From contig NZ_JAGGLL010000007.1 in the NCBI RefSeq assembly GCF_017874425.1, positions 85,984 to 149,983 on the forward strand: DNA of 64,000 nucleotides, in the 5' to 3' direction. Positions within the stretch are counted from its first letter, which is position 1. Each line of letters begins with the position of its first letter. This stretch comes from Clostridium punense. Lineage in GTDB: Bacteria; Bacillota; Clostridia; Clostridiales; Clostridiaceae. A program made the translations under genes and the position numbers. Below are positions 34,288 to 42,937 of this stretch, one piece after another. The notes below the pieces were generated by a model, which worked only from the letters and a program-made list of their open reading frames with translations, searched no databases and was not told the DNA's origin.

Positions 34288-36147
34288 ATGAAGAGGATAA
34301 ATATTAAAAGTAGTTATTTAAATATATATAAGGATAAGACTCTAGACATAATAAAACAGAATAAATTGTTTTGGGTATTTTTAATTATTTTTATATTGAA
34401 AAGTATTATATTTACTACTATAATTCAAGCTTCAGGAGCAGCTGGTTTTGAAATTTCTTTATTAGGAAATTCTCTTGCGAAAGGGTTTTCGTACATGCTT
34501 TTTTCTATGATGATGCTTTCGTTTTCCTTTGTGGCCAAGGGGGCAGGGCAGTGGAAAGTAATGATAGTTTTAGATATGGTGCTTACAGTCATAATAATTT
34601 CTGATGTATTTTATTATAGAGGGTTTTCAAGTTATATGAATTTCTTTTTGTTAGATCAATTATCTATGACTGAGGATTTAGGGGGCTCTGTTATTGCATT
34701 ATTTAGACCAATTGACCTTTTGTTTATACTAGATTTTATGTTTTTGTCTTGGGTAATAAAGAAATTCAAGGATGCGTATAAAAACAAGATAAGGTCTTTT
34801 AAAAGTTTTTGTTTGATTTTAACTTTTAGCTTCATCTTTTTAGCAGTTTACTACCTAGATTTTAATTTTGAGTATAAATCAAAGATAGCATTAGTAGAAA
34901 ATAAATTAGAGTACTATCACATGCCAGAAGAAAAAATGGTGATGTTAGGGCCAATAGGTTATCATATATACGATGGATTTAATTATTTTAACAATAAAAA
35001 GCCTTTCACTCTTTCTGTAGAAGATGAAAAATCTGTAAAAGAGTTTTATGATGAAAAGGAGGAAAACTTAAGTGACAATGAATATAAATCATATTTTAAG
35101 AATAAGAATCTCCTTTTAATACAAGTAGAGTCTTTAGAGAACTTTGTTATAAATAGAGAAGTTCAAGGTCAAACCATTACTCCAAATATTAATAAGTTGT
35201 TGAATAACTCAATGTATTTTGATAATTACTACGAACAGGTTTGGAATGGAAACAGTTCCGATTGTGATCTTTTAGTAAACTCCTCTGTATACCCGGTTAG
35301 GGAAGGAGCTACTTTTTATAGATATCCTAACAACTATTATCCGCATTCGTTGCCCAATATTATGAAAGCTTTAGATTATAATACTTTTGTAGTTCATCCA
35401 GACATGGCAATGTATTGGAACTATAAGCCAGCACTTTCAGCTATGGGATTTGAAAAACTTTACTTTGCTGAGGAGCTAAAAGTTGAAGAAAAAATAGGTC
35501 TTGGAATAAGTGATAAAGAATATTTTCAAAAAACTCTTGAAATTATAAAAAAACAAAAACAGCCTTTTTATGGAGTTACTGTAACAATAACCAGTCATAC
35601 ACCTTTTGATTTGCCAAAGGAATATCAGTACTTAAATCTTAAAGAAGACCTAAATAAAAATGAGATGGGCAAGTATTTTCAGGCTATACACTATACTGAT
35701 AAACAGATAGGTAATTTTATAGATAATCTTGATAAAGAAGGAATTTTGGACAATACTGTTATTGTACTTTATGGAGACCATACAGGAGTTCATAAGTATT
35801 TTCAGGATAAAATTAACATGATGAAAAATAAAGAAGAATGGTGGAGTAATAATGACAATAAAATACCACTTTTAGTTTACAACAAAAATTTACCATCAAG
35901 GACCATAAGTACCTATGGAGGTCCAGTAGATTTAGTACCGACTTTAGGTTATTTAATGGGTGTAGATAATAAGCATTATAATACTGCTATGGGAAGAAAC
36001 TTATTAAATACAAATAAAGATTTTGTTATTTTATCTAATTTTGAAGTGAGAGGAAATGTAACTGAAGAAGAAAAAAATAGATATAAGACTTATTTAATTT
36101 TATCTGATAAGCTTATTCGAAGTAATTATTTTTATAAAAAACAATGA
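34288..36147 (+). CDS. LtaS-like lipoteichoic acid synthase / sulfatase-fold phosphoglycerol transferase
   Basis: This 619-residue protein has about five N-terminal membrane helices (residues 28-205) and a large extracellular sulfatase-fold domain. LtaS landmarks are visible: 'QVESLENFVI' with the metal-ligand Glu, 'PNINKLLNNSMYFDNYY', 'SVYPVREGATFYRYP' and 'VLYGDHTGVHKY' with the metal-binding Asp-His. At the catalytic position, where Staphylococcus LtaS has Thr in G-K-T-S-D, this protein reads G-N-S-S-D (residues 321-325), so the nucleophile would be Ser323. It should transfer glycerol phosphate from phosphatidylglycerol or act on a related substrate. A polysaccharide deacetylase follows. 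Confidence 0.87.
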   Translation: MKRINIKSSYLNIYKDKTLDIIKQNKLFWVFLIIFILKSIIFTTIIQASGAAGFEISLLGNSLAKGFSYMLFSMMMLSFSFVAKGAGQWKVMIVLDMVLTVIIISDVFYYRGFSSYMNFFLLDQLSMTEDLGGSVIALFRPIDLLFILDFMFLSWVIKKFKDAYKNKIRSFKSFCLILTFSFIFLAVYYLDFNFEYKSKIALVENKLEYYHMPEEKMVMLGPIGYHIYDGFNYFNNKKPFTLSVEDEKSVKEFYDEKEENLSDNEYKSYFKNKNLLLIQVESLENFVINREVQGQTITPNINKLLNNSMYFDNYYEQVWNGNSSDCDLLVNSSVYPVREGATFYRYPNNYYPHSLPNIMKALDYNTFVVHPDMAMYWNYKPALSAMGFEKLYFAEELKVEEKIGLGISDKEYFQKTLEIIKKQKQPFYGVTVTITSHTPFDLPKEYQYLNLKEDLNKNEMGKYFQAIHYTDKQIGNFIDNLDKEGILDNTVIVLYGDHTGVHKYFQDKINMMKNKEEWWSNNDNKIPLLVYNKNLPSRTISTYGGPVDLVPTLGYLMGVDNKHYNTAMGRNLLNTNKDFVILSNFEVRGNVTEEEKNRYKTYLILSDKLIRSNYFYKKQ

Positions 36148-36254
36148 TATAATTTACAAAGCTGGAATTTAAATATATTTATATTTAGAATTAAAATCTA
36201 ACCTTTTTCAAATACTAAAATATGAGTTGAAAAGTATTTTAAGAAGGTGATTTT

Positions 36255-37076
36255 ATGAATAGAAAAAGAAGGGGTTTTATTTCAACTTTCTCCTTGCTTA
36301 CTTTTTGTGTTGTATTTTTATCAATAATTAGTTATAGTATACTAGGTACAAAAGTTAAAGCGCTAGCTGAAGAAGTGTCAAAGGAAGAAACAGAGAAGAT
36401 TGTATATCTTACCTTTGATGATGGTCCTACAATAGTGACAAAGCAAATTCTACAGGTACTTCAAGAAGAAAAGGTAACTGGAACTTTCTTCGTTATTGGC
36501 CAATTAGTTGAACAAAACAAGGCAATTGCTGAGAGTGCAAAAAACTCTGGTAATGCCCTGTGCGTTCATACCTATACGCATGAAGACAAAATATATAGAA
36601 ATATAGAAACATTTATGGAGGACTATCATAAATGTTCTGATGCACTGAAAGGACTTACTGGGCGTGAGGTACCAAAGTTTATGAGGTTTCCAGGTGGATC
36701 AAGTACAACAATGGCAAGAAAACCTGTGCTTAAAGAAATTAGAGGAGAAGTGGTAGATAAAGGATTATACTATGTAGACTGGAACATTACAATTGATGAT
36801 TCTTTGGCTAGAAATAAACCAGCAGAAATTTTAGTTAGTAAGTTTTACCGAGAATTTAAAAAGAATAAAAAAGATAGGATTGTGGTGCTTATGCATGACT
36901 CCTACTACAATAAAACCACAGTACCAGCATTAAAGGAAATGATTAAGGCTCTAAAAGATGATGGATATGTTTTTAAAAACTTTAATGACATTGATGATAA
37001 GGAATTGAAAATTCTTGAGGAAAGAGGCCTTATCAATAAACATGAGAAGAAACTAGACAGACAAGTAAATAAGTAA
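36255..37076 (+). CDS. Secreted/membrane-anchored polysaccharide deacetylase (NodB domain, CE4)
   Basis: The 273-residue protein has an N-terminal signal anchor (residues 10-36) and a NodB domain. Metal-binding and catalytic motifs are intact: 'YLTFDDGP' near residue 50, 'HTYTHE' near 98 (His-x3-His), 'MRFPGGSS' near 143, 'DWNITIDD' near 175 and 'VLMHDSYYNKTT' near 213. It removes N-acetyl groups, probably from peptidoglycan GlcNAc or MurNAc, which changes lysozyme sensitivity. A perfect terminator follows. Confidence 0.9.
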   Translation: MNRKRRGFISTFSLLTFCVVFLSIISYSILGTKVKALAEEVSKEETEKIVYLTFDDGPTIVTKQILQVLQEEKVTGTFFVIGQLVEQNKAIAESAKNSGNALCVHTYTHEDKIYRNIETFMEDYHKCSDALKGLTGREVPKFMRFPGGSSTTMARKPVLKEIRGEVVDKGLYYVDWNITIDDSLARNKPAEILVSKFYREFKKNKKDRIVVLMHDSYYNKTTVPALKEMIKALKDDGYVFKNFNDIDDKELKILEERGLINKHEKKLDRQVNK

Positions 37077-37080
37077 AAGA

Positions 37081-37121
37081 TAACCTATTATGAAAAAGTT
37101 CATAATAGGTTAATTTTTTTG
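37081..37121 (+). terminator. Terminator of the deacetylase gene
   Basis: TAACCTATTATGAA (37081-37094) pairs with TTCATAATAGGTTA (37099-37112), with a 4-nt loop, followed by a T-run. Confidence 0.88.
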
Positions 37122-37383
37122 CCAACTAGCTGTGATATAATAACTATATTAAAAAATCAAGAGCTTTCTAAATATAGTTATAAGCATTTGCTAAGCTTTT
37201 ACAGAGATGCTACTTCGATAAAAAGCAATTCATTAGTAAAAGGGGGATTTCTAAAGGTGATCGAGGCAAAAGGCGTTTAACATATAAATGTTCTTTCTAA
37301 GTTTTAAACTTTTATATGTTAATAAATTCATTAAAGTTTAAAACATATTTATAATAGATTTATGTAATAGAGGAGATGTTTTT

Positions 37384-38127
37384 ATGGAAAATATACATAG
37401 AGAAGATTTCACAGTAAAGTTTTATGATACTGATTTTAGAAGTAAGGTAAAACTATATTCTTTAATAAATTATATGCAGGAAACCTCTGAACAACATTCA
37501 AATAGGCTTCATATTGGGTATAATGATTTAATTGAAGAAGGACTATTTTGGGTAGTTTCTAGAATTGAAGTTCACATTAATTCATATCCTAAAAATACAG
37601 ATAAAATAACAATGGAAACCTGGCCTAGTGGTATTGATAAGTTGTTCTTTAAACGTAATTTTAGAATTTTGGATGAAAATAACAATGAATTAGGATCAAT
37701 TCAGGCTTATTATTTGTTATTGGATATGAACTCTAAATTTCCTCAAAGACCTTCAAGGATTTCCTTAGGGGTAGAAAGCATAGAAAATAGGTTTGGACAA
37801 GATAACAAGTTAGACAAGATAAAAATGCCTAGTAAATTAATAGAATCATCCGAAAGGGTGGTAACTTATAGTGATATAGATTTAAATATGCATGTTAATA
37901 ATGCAAGGTATATTAGTTGGGTAGAGGACTTTTTTACACTAGAGCATTATAGCAATAAAAGAATTAAGTCATTACAGCTTAATTTCATTAAAGAAGCTAA
38001 GTATAATGATAAGGTTACTTTAAATAAATATATTGAAGAAGCCTCCAACACATATTATATTGAAGGCCTAGAAGGTGGAAGTAACACTCAGCTATTCCAA
38101 TCCAAAGTAGAATTTCATGAAGAGTAA
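37384..38127 (+). CDS. Acyl-ACP thioesterase
   Basis: This 247-residue double hot-dog protein resembles bacterial FatA/FatB-type thioesterases. The N-terminal domain has 'FTVKFYDTDFRSKVKLYSLINYMQE' and 'WVVSRIEVHINSYP', and the second repeat has 'TYSDIDLNMHVNNARYISWVED', which includes the catalytic Asn-His pair in 'D.N.HVNN.RY'. It hydrolyses acyl-ACP to free fatty acid, ending elongation. A GAGGAG site precedes the ATG. The 307-bp spacer upstream holds only the deacetylase terminator and AT-rich DNA. Confidence 0.9.
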   Translation: MENIHREDFTVKFYDTDFRSKVKLYSLINYMQETSEQHSNRLHIGYNDLIEEGLFWVVSRIEVHINSYPKNTDKITMETWPSGIDKLFFKRNFRILDENNNELGSIQAYYLLLDMNSKFPQRPSRISLGVESIENRFGQDNKLDKIKMPSKLIESSERVVTYSDIDLNMHVNNARYISWVEDFFTLEHYSNKRIKSLQLNFIKEAKYNDKVTLNKYIEEASNTYYIEGLEGGSNTQLFQSKVEFHEE

Positions 38128-38210
38128 TTTAAACAGCTAGAACTAGGTTAATGTGACTTAATGAGGTTTAATTATAGATTTTAGCAAGGTTTTTATAATG
38201 TATATTAAAT

Positions 38211-39962
38211 TTACAGGCTTTTTATAATTTCAAAAAGTTCAATAGCAGCTTGCTTTGGTCCTTCTTTCTCTTTTCCATGGATACCAAGGCAAGTTTTAAT
38301 TTGACCAACTTTTACACCAGTTTTAAAAAACTCATTAAAGTAAAGGTCAATTAATTTATCTGTAGCCTCCATCTTTTGGTAGGGACCAAAGGGGTTGGCA
38401 AAGTAAGATTTTACTAAGCCTTTCTCGGAGGTGGTTCCTTTTGCCATCCTAGCTCCGTCTCTAAAAACTGGAATAGCCTCTTTAGGTGAATTAAAATACT
38501 CAATGGCCCTTGTATTTTCATCTAAGTCTTCATAATTATTGGCATAGAGAAATAAATCAATAGGGTAGCCTTTTAAAATATCTTTGTAAGTTGCGACTGG
38601 CATTACTAACCTAGCATTTGTCTTATCAGGATTCATAAATATACTCCTATCAATTTCCTTGAAAGCATATCCTTGATCTAAGTCATCAAGTCTTACAAAA
38701 GCTCCTATTTCTGTGCCGTAACCTTTAGGTTTTTGACCACTTTTTCTAAGTTTTATTGAGCCCATATCGTCAAAAACAATAGTCATATCACTAATATAAT
38801 CTTCACTAAGCCCTCTAAAGGCTTCTAGGCTTTCTGATTTGCCGGCTCCACTATCTCCCATGATGATTACATTTGCAGATTTCCCGTTTTTCATTACAAT
38901 GTTAACCATAGCACCATGAATAGGAAGATAACCCTTTTTAATCATTATTAAATTGTGTAGAGTTAAAGTCATCTTTTTCATATAGCCAAAGTAATCTATA
39001 GCTTCTCCATAGCTTACATAGCCAAGCATAATACCATTTTTAACATCATCGTAAAATACTGTCCTAACCTTTTCATAATCATCCTTTGCACCAAAAACAT
39101 AAATAATGTCAGGTTTTTTACCTCTATAATCTTCTTCTCTAGCCATTTCAAATAAGTTACATAGTGTAACACCGTGAGCCATTAAGTCTCTATGAAAATA
39201 TATAAAAGCAAGAAGCTCACCTACCAAAGCAGGATAGCAAAACCAGTGATCAGTATTTATATAGCAATCATTTAAAGGGTTTTTGAAGGTCTCATTGAAT
39301 AAACCATCCCTAGTATTTTTCTTTGGATAGGTAATAAATGGGGTTTCAAGCATTATAGTATTTATAAAAGGAACATCCTCAAGTACCTCATATTCATAAG
39401 GACATGGCCACACTGTATTATTTAAAATTAATCCTGCATTTGCGCCAGCAGAAATCTGACGATAAACAGTTGGCTCAGAAGACAAGATACTTGCTTGAAC
39501 TTTTCTATAAAAATCTAAAATGAGTTTTGCAAACTTATTATTTGCCTCAATGAAACTAACAGAGGCTAAGCCATCAGTAATTTTATTGTTTTGAATTATT
39601 GAGTACCTTTCTAATCTTCTCCAAAACCCATATAGGTCATCTACAAGTTCAAAAAAAACATACCTATCTTTTAGGATTTTTTCATATCGTGGACTTAACC
39701 TTACAATTTCACTGGATTTTAAAACTGTGAGTAATCTAAATAAGTCTACAAGCTCATCAGTAATTTCATCACTGTCAGTTTTCTCAATACTTTCACACAG
39801 GAACTTATAAACATTTGAATTTCTAGTTTTAACCTTATTGTAATAAGATAGAAGAACTCTTCTAAACCCATCGCTTTCTAGTAGCTTTTCAATAGTATCA
39901 CAATATTTTGAGGAAAAATTAATCATTACCTTATCATTGCTGAGAGAAAACTCTTTTTTCAT
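38211..39962 (-). CDS. PEP carboxykinase-like / HPr-kinase-fold P-loop protein of uncertain function
   Basis: The 583-residue protein has a PEPCK-type nucleotide-binding core in its second half: 'IHGAMVNIVM' before the P-loop 'GDSGAGKS' (369-376), then 'IVFDDMGSIKL', where the paired Asp resemble the kinase-2 metal site. The N-terminal half (1-200) is helical and unlike standard PEPCK. Canonical ATP-PEPCK motifs such as 'GLSGTGKTTL' and the oxaloacetate-binding arginine region are not evident. Similar clostridial proteins have, as I recall, been called phosphoenolpyruvate carboxykinase, but a different kinase function is possible. An AGGAGG site precedes the ATG; a cre-like site lies 56 bp upstream of the start. 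Confidence 0.65.
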   Translation of the reverse strand: MKKEFSLSNDKVMINFSSKYCDTIEKLLESDGFRRVLLSYYNKVKTRNSNVYKFLCESIEKTDSDEITDELVDLFRLLTVLKSSEIVRLSPRYEKILKDRYVFFELVDDLYGFWRRLERYSIIQNNKITDGLASVSFIEANNKFAKLILDFYRKVQASILSSEPTVYRQISAGANAGLILNNTVWPCPYEYEVLEDVPFINTIMLETPFITYPKKNTRDGLFNETFKNPLNDCYINTDHWFCYPALVGELLAFIYFHRDLMAHGVTLCNLFEMAREEDYRGKKPDIIYVFGAKDDYEKVRTVFYDDVKNGIMLGYVSYGEAIDYFGYMKKMTLTLHNLIMIKKGYLPIHGAMVNIVMKNGKSANVIIMGDSGAGKSESLEAFRGLSEDYISDMTIVFDDMGSIKLRKSGQKPKGYGTEIGAFVRLDDLDQGYAFKEIDRSIFMNPDKTNARLVMPVATYKDILKGYPIDLFLYANNYEDLDENTRAIEYFNSPKEAIPVFRDGARMAKGTTSEKGLVKSYFANPFGPYQKMEATDKLIDLYFNEFFKTGVKVGQIKTCLGIHGKEKEGPKQAAIELFEIIKSL

Positions 39963-40017
39963 AATTACCTCCTAAAAAATTATAATGATAAAAACTGTTA
40001 GGAATAGGACAACATAG

Positions 40018-40031
40018 TGAAAACGTAAAGT
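40018..40031. promoter_or_regulatory. Candidate CcpA (cre) site upstream of the PEPCK-like gene
   Basis: TGAAAACGTAAAGT matches the cre consensus except at two positions and lies 56 bp upstream of the minus-strand start codon, within a plausible promoter zone. Confidence 0.35.
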
Positions 40032-40615
40032 AAATAATAGTCAAAGTATAACTAAAATTGCAAGTTGTATAACCAATGATATTGATAATTTAAAATTATA
40101 ATATGTAATTGACGGGGTGTTATGATATTCAGCAAATTTAGAAGCTCGTTAACCGCTTCAAAATTTAAGCACAGGTAATACACCATAAATCCTCATAATA
40201 TAATATATAGGGTGTAATGAGATAATATGTAAAATAATTGATATGTAGTCTGTATAGGTGGTTCATCATGGAGTTTTAATTTACTCAGCATGAATGAAAT
40301 TCATCTTCATAAACACTTAAGAAAACCAGCGGAGGATTTGTGTATAAATTGAGTTTTAAGCCTAGTTATCTACATAGTAAAAATAGAAAAAGAATAATCC
40401 GTATAGTTGCCTTATAGAATAAAAGATGATAAACATGTTGATTGTTGTAAACTTTTCTTGAACATAATTAGAAGAATGTTAAACGTGGTTTATAAAATAT
40501 GTGAAACTCACCGCTAATTTTAATATAGTAAAACTAAGGAATAATATATTCACAATTATGAATGCAAAATTGAACAATATGAAAACAATAGGAAATAATG
40601 AAAATAGTTTCATAA

Positions 40616-40644
40616 TTGACAACTTTCGCTAAATATCACATAAT
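40616..40644 (+). promoter_or_regulatory. SigmaA promoter of the YjiH-like gene
   Basis: Consensus TTGACA (40616-40621), 17-bp spacer, CATAAT (40639-40644), 52 bp before the TTG start. Confidence 0.8.
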
Positions 40645-40696
40645 GAAAAAGGAATTTTTAACATACATATATGAATAAACAGAGGGGGAGAATTCA

Positions 40697-41857
40697 TTGT
40701 CACAAAATAAGTCATTTAAAAAAGCAATTAGTGTAGAAGCATTTATATTCCTAGTAATTTTTTTAGGAATCTTTATTGGACTAGGTAGCGTAATGGGGAC
40801 AATAAATATGTTCAATACTTTAATGAATACGGCTTATAAACTGTTAATAGATACAGTCTTTTATATATTAGCTATAGCAGTTTTAGCAGGAGCCATTTCG
40901 GCATTGCTTTCAGAATTTGGTGTAATATCTGTAATTAATAAAGTATTATCGCCTTTAATGAAACCATTATATGATTTGCCAGGAGCTGCTACTATTGGAG
41001 TTTTAGCAACATATTTATCAGATAACCCTGCAATACTTACTCTTGCAGATGATAAGGGGTTTAGAAGGTATTTTAAAAAATATCAGTTGCCTGCACTTAC
41101 AAATTTAGGTACAGCCTTTGGTATGGGACTAATTGTTACTACTTTCATGGTTAGTCAAAAATCTCCAACAGAAGAAAGCTTTATTTTAGCTGGAATCATT
41201 GGAAATATTGGTGCAGTATTAGGTAGCATTGTCAGCACAAGAATAATGTTAAGGTTTACAAGTAAAATATATGGCAAAGAAGAATACTGTTTAGTTGATG
41301 ACAGTGAAAGTTTTGACATGATTAATTATAGGAAAGTAAGACCAGGTAGTGTAGGCGGAAGAGCCATGGATGCACTTTTAGAAGGCGGTAAGTCAGGAGT
41401 AGAAATGGGACTAGCTATTATTCCAGGTGTATTAATTATTTGTACTTTAGTATTAATGCTTACTAATGGCCCATCAGTATCAGGAGCATATACAGGTGCT
41501 GCTTATGAAGGAGTTAAATTACTTCCATGGATAGGAGGTAAGCTAAGCTTCATTATAAGTCCACTATTTGGTTTTCAAAGTGCAGAGGCTATAGCTTTTC
41601 CTATTACGTCATTAGGTGCTGTAGGAGCTGCTATGGGACTGGTACCTAAAATGTTAGAACAAGGATTAATTGGTGGAAATGAAATAGCTGTTTTTACGGC
41701 AATGGGTATGTGTTGGAGTGGATACTTAAGCACTCATGTTGCTATGATGGATAGTTTAAAGTGTAGAGAACTTACAGGTAAAGCTATAATAAGTCATACT
41801 TTTGGTGGACTTGCTGCTGGTATAGCTGCTCATTTTATATATTTGTTACTCACTTAG
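40697..41857 (+). CDS. YjiH-like membrane protein with nucleoside-recognition (Gate) domains
   Basis: This 386-residue integral membrane protein has about nine hydrophobic segments. The start is TTG, 6 bases after GAGGGGGAG; no ATG fits better. Gate-domain features occur twice: 'VLAGAISALLSEFGVISVINKVLSPLMKPLYDLPG' near residue 60-95 and 'LPWIGGKLSFIISPLFGFQSAEAIAFPITSLGAVGAAMG' near 275-315. The family is called YjiH or nucleoside recognition domain, but the transported substrate is not established. It has its own consensus promoter and terminator (42005-42052). Confidence 0.8.
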   Translation: MSQNKSFKKAISVEAFIFLVIFLGIFIGLGSVMGTINMFNTLMNTAYKLLIDTVFYILAIAVLAGAISALLSEFGVISVINKVLSPLMKPLYDLPGAATIGVLATYLSDNPAILTLADDKGFRRYFKKYQLPALTNLGTAFGMGLIVTTFMVSQKSPTEESFILAGIIGNIGAVLGSIVSTRIMLRFTSKIYGKEEYCLVDDSESFDMINYRKVRPGSVGGRAMDALLEGGKSGVEMGLAIIPGVLIICTLVLMLTNGPSVSGAYTGAAYEGVKLLPWIGGKLSFIISPLFGFQSAEAIAFPITSLGAVGAAMGLVPKMLEQGLIGGNEIAVFTAMGMCWSGYLSTHVAMMDSLKCRELTGKAIISHTFGGLAAGIAAHFIYLLLT

Positions 41858-42004
41858 ACGGCGTTAATTTCTGACAAAAAATATTATTTGATTGAATTCT
41901 TTTATAAGTTCCAGGAGGTAATTGTATTTCATTAATGAGGAACAGTTCTTAAGAAATCTAGGATATTAGCAATGCATAAGTTAATTCAGTACATGTTTTT
42001 TTAA

Positions 42005-42052
42005 AAGGCCATGCTAAGTAGAGGATTTACTTCTTTATTTAGCATGGTTTTC
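42005..42052 (+). terminator. Terminator of the YjiH-like gene
   Basis: A 9-bp stem CCATGCTAA/TTAGCATGG spans 42009-42047, with flanking A and T runs. Confidence 0.7.
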
Positions 42053-42210
42053 ACATTGATAGGATTTCTATTAATTAAATAAGTGTGTGCGATTTTATCA
42101 ATGGGACATGGGTATAATAAAACTGAGAATTGCAATTATTAATAAACCTAAAAAGGCATTTCAAAGTAACTAAAGATTAATAAAAAATAAATTTGTTTAT
42201 AAAAAATAGA

Positions 42211-42238
42211 TTGAATATTTACAAAATTGTGGCATAAT
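42211..42238 (+). promoter_or_regulatory. SigmaA-type promoter
   Basis: TTGAAT (42211-42216), 16-bp spacer, CATAAT (42233-42238), 38 bp before the ATG at 42277. Confidence 0.6.
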
Positions 42239-42276
42239 AGTTATATAACTTTATTTTGTATAGTAGGGGGACTAGT

Positions 42277-42870
42277 ATGTTGAGTCAAGAAATTAATTAT
42301 GTTGATTATATAGCATTAAAAAAGTGCATAGAAAAATATAAGGATTTTAACCTGGTTAGCAGTGAAACTATTAATAAAAGAAATAAAAAATCCTTAACTA
42401 ACATTGTAGGAGTAGGACAGTTAGGAAAATACTTTATTGATTATTGCAAAAGCAATAATAGATGGAATGAAGATAATATAAGATTTGCAAAATCGAGTAA
42501 TAAAACAAAGATTTATAATGAGAAGATTGAATATTTAAATAATTTTTCCGTTGTTGATTTAGAAGATTATATGAATACTGAACACGAAAATGGAGAATTA
42601 AATATTTTTCTATATAACTTAAGTGAGCTTGGGGAATTTGATAAGTTAATACATAGAGTAAGCAAACTTGAACACTCTTTCAATGTTATATTAGGAGTCA
42701 AAACTAAGCATAGCAAATTGCAATTTGATATAATTGTTAATAGGTTATCTATAGATGCTAATGTGCCAGTTGTAGTAGTGGATGAAGATAGACTTTTACA
42801 AGAAACTAATAATTATATAATTTATGAGCTATATAACTTAGCAAGAAGTTGTGTGGAATTTAAATTTTAA
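42277..42870 (+). CDS. Unrecognised protein with faint FtsZ/tubulin-like features
   Basis: The ATG at 42277, 6 bases after AGGGGG, is chosen over a TTG at 42256. I do not recognise this 197-residue protein with confidence. It opens with a helix, then 'LTNIVGVGQLGKYFIDYC', a Rossmann-like beta-loop-alpha. The second half has 'ELNIFLYNLSELGEF', 'FNVILGVKTKHSKLQFDIIVNRL' and 'VPVVVVDEDRLLQ', an order and spacing reminiscent of FtsZ ('iGVGGgG', 'GvVTkPF.FE', 'iviPNDRLL'). The tubulin GGGTGTG loop is absent, so GTP binding is doubtful. It is soluble, monocistronic, with its own promoter and a perfect palindromic terminator. Confidence 0.55.
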   Translation: MLSQEINYVDYIALKKCIEKYKDFNLVSSETINKRNKKSLTNIVGVGQLGKYFIDYCKSNNRWNEDNIRFAKSSNKTKIYNEKIEYLNNFSVVDLEDYMNTEHENGELNIFLYNLSELGEFDKLIHRVSKLEHSFNVILGVKTKHSKLQFDIIVNRLSIDANVPVVVVDEDRLLQETNNYIIYELYNLARSCVEFKF

Positions 42871-42872
42871 AT

Positions 42873-42914
42873 AAAAACTACTATGAATTTAAGCTTAAAT
42901 TCATAGTAGTTTTT
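42873..42914. terminator. Perfect 42-bp palindromic bidirectional terminator
   Basis: 42873-42893 is the exact reverse complement of 42894-42914, with an AAGCTT centre. A-run on the left and T-run on the right make it serve both the upstream plus gene and the converging pirin gene. Confidence 0.85.
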
Positions 42915-42937
42915 ACTAAGTTTTTTTAGTAATTATT

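Larger units (their letters stand above)
39963..40696. other. Longest gene-free stretch of the window (734 bp)
   Basis: The right end holds a near-perfect promoter (40616-40644) for the YjiH-like gene and the left end a cre-like site. Between them are two tiny frames with ribosome-site-like sequences: 40340-40417 (GTG start, 25 codons, basic) and one of 18 codons at about 40122. Neither is convincing. No known riboswitch was recognised. Confidence 0.45.
41858..42276. other. Intergenic region with terminator and promoter
   Basis: A 419-bp gap. It contains the YjiH terminator (CCATGCTAA 42009-42017 with TTAGCATGG 42039-42047, then TTTTC) and a promoter for the next gene (TTGAAT 42211-42216, 16 bp, CATAAT 42233-42238). 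Nothing else was recognised. Confidence 0.6.

Noticed and set aside
39963..40640. Possible purine or other riboswitch before the nucleoside-recognition protein gene
   Set aside because: No conserved riboswitch core was found and the visible promoter leaves only a short leader.
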